This document shows, piece by piece, positions 60,225-64,000 of a stretch of DNA of 64,000 nucleotides (positions are counted from its first letter, which is position 1; every line of letters starts with the position of its first letter). Location of the stretch: positions 118,821 to 182,820 of the forward strand of contig CAUYUJ010014337.1 of the NCBI GenBank assembly GCA_963575745.1, given 5' to 3'. The notes beneath the pieces are model-generated. The model was not told where the DNA came from. It did not search any database and saw only the letters and a list, made by a program, of their open reading frames with translations. This DNA comes from Prorocentrum cordatum. Lineage: Eukaryota > Sar > Dinophyceae > Prorocentrales > Prorocentraceae. The translations under genes were made by a program, and so were the position numbers.

Positions 60225-60392
60225 CTCGATCACAAGGAACCATCCACAAGATACCCAACCCTGAGAACCCAGGACGTCCTTTGATTTTTGGTGCGGGAAC
60301 GTTACGCATTCCACAGCAAAACCATCGAAACCCAAGGCACCCAGGGCACCCTGGAGGAAAGCAGGGTGATTCTTGGCTTGGGCTTCCACTAT
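60225..60392 (+). repeat. T9 dispersed repeat, copy 2
   Basis: Aligns end to end with 43285-43448 (CATCCACAAGATACCCAACC, CCAGGACGTCC, GGGAACGTTACGC, ATCGAAACCCAAGGCACCC, GGCACCCTGGAGGAAAGC). Confidence 0.7.
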
Positions 60393-61405
60393 GAGGATGC
60401 CCATCCAAAGCTGGTGCTGTTCTCAACCAGCGAGCCAGCTGTGCAGCCATGGTGCGCTCATCAAAATCACAGGTCAGGAACGAAATGGCTTCCCTGGCCA
60501 CGGCGAGTCTCGGTCACCAGCAGATTCCCCGACCTAAGTCCAGGGCGACGAGACGAGGGATCGGCGCAACCTTGAACGCATTGCGCGAAGTCACCTGTCG
60601 TGGGTGTGCACCGGAGGGCCTACTGACGAAGGCGCGGTGGCCCACATGACTTTCCTGTACTGCTGCGGCCACAACACACCCACAACACATGGAACCACTG
60701 GAGCTGTGTCCAGCACATGGAGTTCAACGGCGTCTGACAATGTTGTGGCTCCTGTCGTCGGAAGGGTCAGGGCAATTCAAAATGCATAATGCAGAACCGA
60801 TGGACTTGAAATTCAGCTAATCAGCCCAGGACCACGCCTGGCACCCACAAGCAGCTGGACTCGCTTGCAGGAAACAACTTGCATGGGTCTCACATTTTTT
60901 GTCCGCTCCCTTGCACACGGCAGTGGCATTGTCGTCCCCGCTGGATACCACCATTTAGTGCGTTCCTCATGTGCAGCTGCGGCCAGCCTTTTCGATCACG
61001 CCGTCTGTCAAACGTGCCAATCTCTCCAGCCGTCCAGTGCGCGTAGGAGCTGGGCCCGCGTCGCGCTGTTGGCCCCGTGAGGATAGGTGATGTCGAGGGA
61101 TGAGAGAACTCCCCCTACTGCTTTATGCAAGTCCTACAAAGGAGTCCGTTGAGCTTCGAGCTTGCTTTCTCCATGATGAGGGGCCGAAGAAGGTACTGCC
61201 ACTGGTCAGCGCCTGGGCATCTCACTGACCCCAGACTGGCCAAACCGCAGAGCTCGTGCATCTCGAGCCCGAGCGCCAGCAACCTCCGGGAACGCCGAGA
61301 AGACCTGGCCCGAGAGCGGTGATTTCCACGGCTGCAAGGGGGGGCCTCGGGTCGAGCCGTGGGGCCACGGTAGCGGCCCTCTGAGCGAGGCGGGAGCAGA
61401 TGTGG
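60393..61405. other. Unique non-coding stretch
   Basis: Moderate-GC unique sequence; no gene, RNA or repeat family recognised. Confidence 0.4.
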
Positions 61406-61560
61406 TCGGGAGGATCGCACCGCATCGCCGAGGCATCGGCGATGCATCGGCGATGCATCGGCAACGAGCAACGTCGGCGATGCACCAGCGACGTCGGCGT
61501 GGAGAACCTCTGGCTCCACAGCGAGCCGCATCGCCGATGCATAGGCGATGCGGCGCGAGC
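61406..61560. repeat. GCATCGGCGAT short tandem words
   Basis: CATCGGCGATGCATCGGCGA and diverged CGTCGGCGATGCACCAGCGA words, self-complementary around ATGCAT. Confidence 0.75.
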
Positions 61561-61856
61561 CCCCGAGCCCGTCCGCTCGGACCCCATCCATAGGAGGCCC
61601 AGAGCCACAGGCCAGGCTGGGGGGTGGCTTCCGGCCTAGCGAAACCGGCCTTGTCCAACGGACCCCTCTGGCGGCCTCCGGAGCATGGGCACAGCATCTC
61701 CAAGGAGGGGTGGCCGATGTGGTGAGAAGAACTCGGCAGTATCAAACACCGCACCGAGACCACACAAGAAGCGTAATTGTCAGGAGGCGTCGGGCTCGAG
61801 CAGACGACATGGGAAGAAGGGTTGATCTCGCTGGAGGGAGGAGCTGAAAAGAGGCC
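61561..61856. other. Unique non-coding stretch
   Basis: Nothing recognised. Confidence 0.4.
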
Positions 61857-61903
61857 TGGGGAGACACAAACACATAGATACGAATCCCACAGTTCCCAAT
61901 AAT

Positions 61904-61944
<41 letters not shown>

Positions 61945-62040
61945 TGGACTTCTGTCTTCCCCTCCGCTTCCTATAGTTTCCAATGTGCGCCTCGGAATCG
62001 CAATGCATTTCCCTGTGTCTATTCATGCCCCCTGAAGCTG
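61857..62040 (+). mobile_element. T4-family element, copy 4 with AT microsatellite
   Basis: GGAGACACAAACACATAGAT, TTCTGTCTTCCCCTCCGCTT and CATTTCCCTGTGTCT follow the T4 order. An (AT)n tract (61908-61942) sits where other copies have CATATTTTCCC text. Confidence 0.5.
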
Positions 62041-62578
62041 GCATGAAGGAAACGGGTCCTGATGGAACTGGCCATAGACCTGTGGGTCTGCTCCAAGGCC
62101 AGCTTACCATCCCGAGTCTTCTTCAGCGACGATGAGATAAGGCTCAGGGCTCGGGACCTCTCTCCCTCGAGACGTCTGGGCTTCAGGGCGAGAGGAAGTT
62201 GACATGCGCGAGGGATGTCAGCAAACGAGGAAAAATACGCGACATACGCGTAAACTGTCAGAGGTCAGCGTGGGCTTCTTGGATCGGCGCTGGACTGGAG
62301 GCGCTGAACCCCACCTCGAGGGGAGTCCAACGCGAGCCCAACACATACGCGCTGACCTACGAAAGTTCATGTTCATATCGCTTGGGGGGAGGAGGCGCAG
62401 CAGGGGGGGCGGCAGGAGCAGGTGCACCATTCTCGTCCGCGTGCCCAGCAAGCAAGTATATCATAATTCAAGCATGCCGCCGTCTCTGCCGTGCGCCGGC
62501 CGCCCCTGTGCGACCAGGCGTCGCAGCGGCCGGCGTCTTCCTTCACCGTCGCTGGACACTGGATGGAGGCGTCCCAGG
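62041..62578. other. Non-coding stretch with T6 left-arm fragment
   Basis: 62270-62300 carries GGCTTCTTGGATCGGCGCTG, the T6 left arm, without a right arm. Otherwise unique. Confidence 0.5.
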
Positions 62579-62800
62579 TAGCAGGTTTAGGAGGCAACTG
62601 CTGGGAGGTTTTCGTCGGAAAGATTAAGGAGGATTAAGCCCCATTTGGGAGCTGTTACGCCGAAATGGGCCTCGGATTAAGCGGGATTAAGCTGGATTAA
62701 ACGGGATTAAGCGGGATTAAGCGGGATTTAGCTGGATTAAACCGAATTTCGGACCAGGGCGAAAACAGAATTTGACCTCCCAGGAGTTGCATCTGTAGCA
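62579..62800 (+). mobile_element. T5-family TIR element, copy 2 (best preserved)
   Basis: Left GGAGGCAACTGCTGGGAGGT, right GACCTCCCAGGAGTTGCATC. The interior has seven GCGGGATTAAGC/CTGGATTAAAC-type words (62675-62740), then ATTTCGGACCAGGGCGAAAA. Confidence 0.8.
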
Positions 62801-62877
62801 GGTGGGGTCAGAGGATCGCGCCGTGGGAGTGGAGGAACTTGGGCCCCACATCGAGCCGCACCGCCCATGAGGGGCCT

Positions 62878-63005
62878 GCTTTCCGCCACCACCACCATGA
62901 GTTGGGGGGGGAAGGAGGAGGAGGAGGAGGAGGAGGAGGAGGAAGAGGAGGAGGAGGAGGAGGAGGACCCCCTCCCCCTCCTACTTATCGTGGTGGTGGA
63001 AACCA
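62878..63005. repeat. GGA array between CACCACC and GTGGTGG words
   Basis: CCGCCACCACCACC, GGA/GAG array (62911-62970), then CGTGGTGGTGG. The same layout as 13150-13320. Confidence 0.8.
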
Positions 63006-63367
63006 GGCCCATCAGCCCGCGAGTCGGCGGTGCGGGATGCGATCCGCCGACCCCCGCCCACTACTCGGACACCACCTGGGAGGTCTAGACACCGGGGGCC
63101 AAGACCTCGCCACCCAGGGCTTGGAGGCGGCCTGGGGGGTCTGAGCTGGGACATCCTCAAACCATCGGCAGGGCATGATGAAGCCAACATCCGCTCAAAC
63201 GGAGGTGAAGAAGACCGTGGCCATGACCAACGCTGCGCGCGGACACGTCGCACTGATCTTGGTCAGCGCCCACCCTGGTCGACGACAATCCGTGGATGGT
63301 CCTCGCGAATCGGCGACGGCCGGCATGGACCGTGACCAACATCGGCGTCCCCGAGATCGCGCAGCAT
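63006..63367. other. Unique non-coding stretch
   Basis: Nothing recognised. Confidence 0.4.
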
Positions 63368-63554
63368 CCCCAGACCCCCGACGTAATGATTTTTTCATTA
63401 CGTCGACCCCCAGAGGTCCCGACCCGTTCCCCATGACCGGCTTGGCATCCTGAGTCGTTTTTTGACGCTCCCGAGGCCCGGCGCGGGCCCCCAGAGGCCG
63501 AAAAGTAGGAAAAACCTCCCGTCATGATTTTTTCATTACTCGAGGGGGTCTGGG
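63368..63554 (+). mobile_element. T3-family TIR element (best preserved)
   Basis: Left CCCAGACCCCCGACGTAATG and right CATTACTCGAGGGGGTCTGG ends are inverted repeats. TGATTTTTTCATTAC occurs just inside both ends, and GACGCTCCCGAGGCCCGG and GGGCCCCCAGAGGCCGAAAA lie in the middle. 187 bp, non-coding. Confidence 0.8.
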
Positions 63555-64000
63555 TCTCGGCCATGGCCACGCAATTGTGGCTTCCCTCGCTCTGCAGCCC
63601 CGCCCGGGGCCCAAACACACACCCGCTCCTCCCGAGCCGCGCCCCCGCCGCGGCGACGAGGAGCCCCCAAGGGGAGGCCCGAGGAGGACGCGCCAGGCAC
63701 GCGGCCCCCCCCCACTGGCCCAACCATGCGAAATGCTTAAGAAATCATGGGTTAAGAAATTCATAGTCTCAGAACTTGAAACAAACCCAACATGTCTATC
63801 AAAATCTTAGGATTTACACTGAACCATTAAGAATAATCGAGACTCTGGCCGAAAATCTAAATTTTCTTAAGCATCGCCTAAGGTGTATCCCATATCCCTG
63901 AGATGGGCGAGCAAAAAGCGAGGGCAATCTCAGGGACAGGCCCTCAGAAACTGAGGGAATCCTTGAGATCGGCATCGGGGTGAGGTGATGTCAAACATAG
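63555..64000. other. Unique non-coding right edge
   Basis: 63730-63850 has GCTTAAGAAA/TTTCTTAAGC-type inverted words around a lower-GC patch. No gene. Confidence 0.4.

Overview
This is a GC-rich eukaryotic nuclear window dominated by repeats. It has long GGA/TCC, CAC and GAC triplet arrays, minisatellites, many short (about 65-220 bp) terminal-inverted-repeat elements, and two large retrotransposons. I recognise no host protein gene, rRNA, tRNA or CRISPR array. The mix suggests a dinoflagellate or another alga with a very large genome: dense introner/MITE-like elements, a LINE-type element with ORF1 plus APE-RT-RNase H, and a tyrosine-recombinase retrotransposon carrying a methyltransferase-like domain. 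That assignment is inference; no spliced-leader or rRNA marker was found to settle it.

Layout. 1-24 kb is non-coding: triplet arrays, a 90-bp satellite (about 3.16-3.84 kb, with a reverse-oriented relative at 16.76-17.23 kb), a 750-bp CAC array, inverted minisatellites at 8.3 and 9.1 kb, an ATT array at 13.8 kb and several dispersed repeat families. At 24.18-30.73 kb on the plus strand lies a nearly complete non-LTR retrotransposon. Its ORF1 (zinc-ribbon plus coiled coil) is in frame with ORF2 across a single UGA followed by CUAG. ORF2 carries endonuclease, reverse transcriptase, RNase H and a C-terminal Cys-rich finger, and is broken by three small frameshifts and one 67-nt GT-AG segment. 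31-34 kb holds minisatellites and short repeats. At 35.12-42.54 kb on the minus strand lies a DIRS-order (PAT/kangaroo/Ngaro-like) element. It is delimited by split direct repeats in the order A1-ORFs-B1-A2-B2 and encodes a membrane-segment-containing Gag-like protein, RT-RNase H-methyltransferase, and a separate tyrosine recombinase. 42.7-64 kb is again non-coding. It has a cluster of at least eight copies of one TIR family (T1), several other TIR families, a 1.8-kb GGCTGA array with a 155-bp higher-order period, a GT-rich array, and duplicated segments at 57.5 and 58.1 kb.

How it fits together. The retrotransposons are the only convincing protein-coding content. The short TIR families (named T1-T10 here for reference) recur across the window in both orientations. 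Several have edges resembling splice sites, so introner-like or MITE-like mobility is the working interpretation. Most long open frames outside the two elements are by-products of GC-rich, stop-poor low-complexity DNA.
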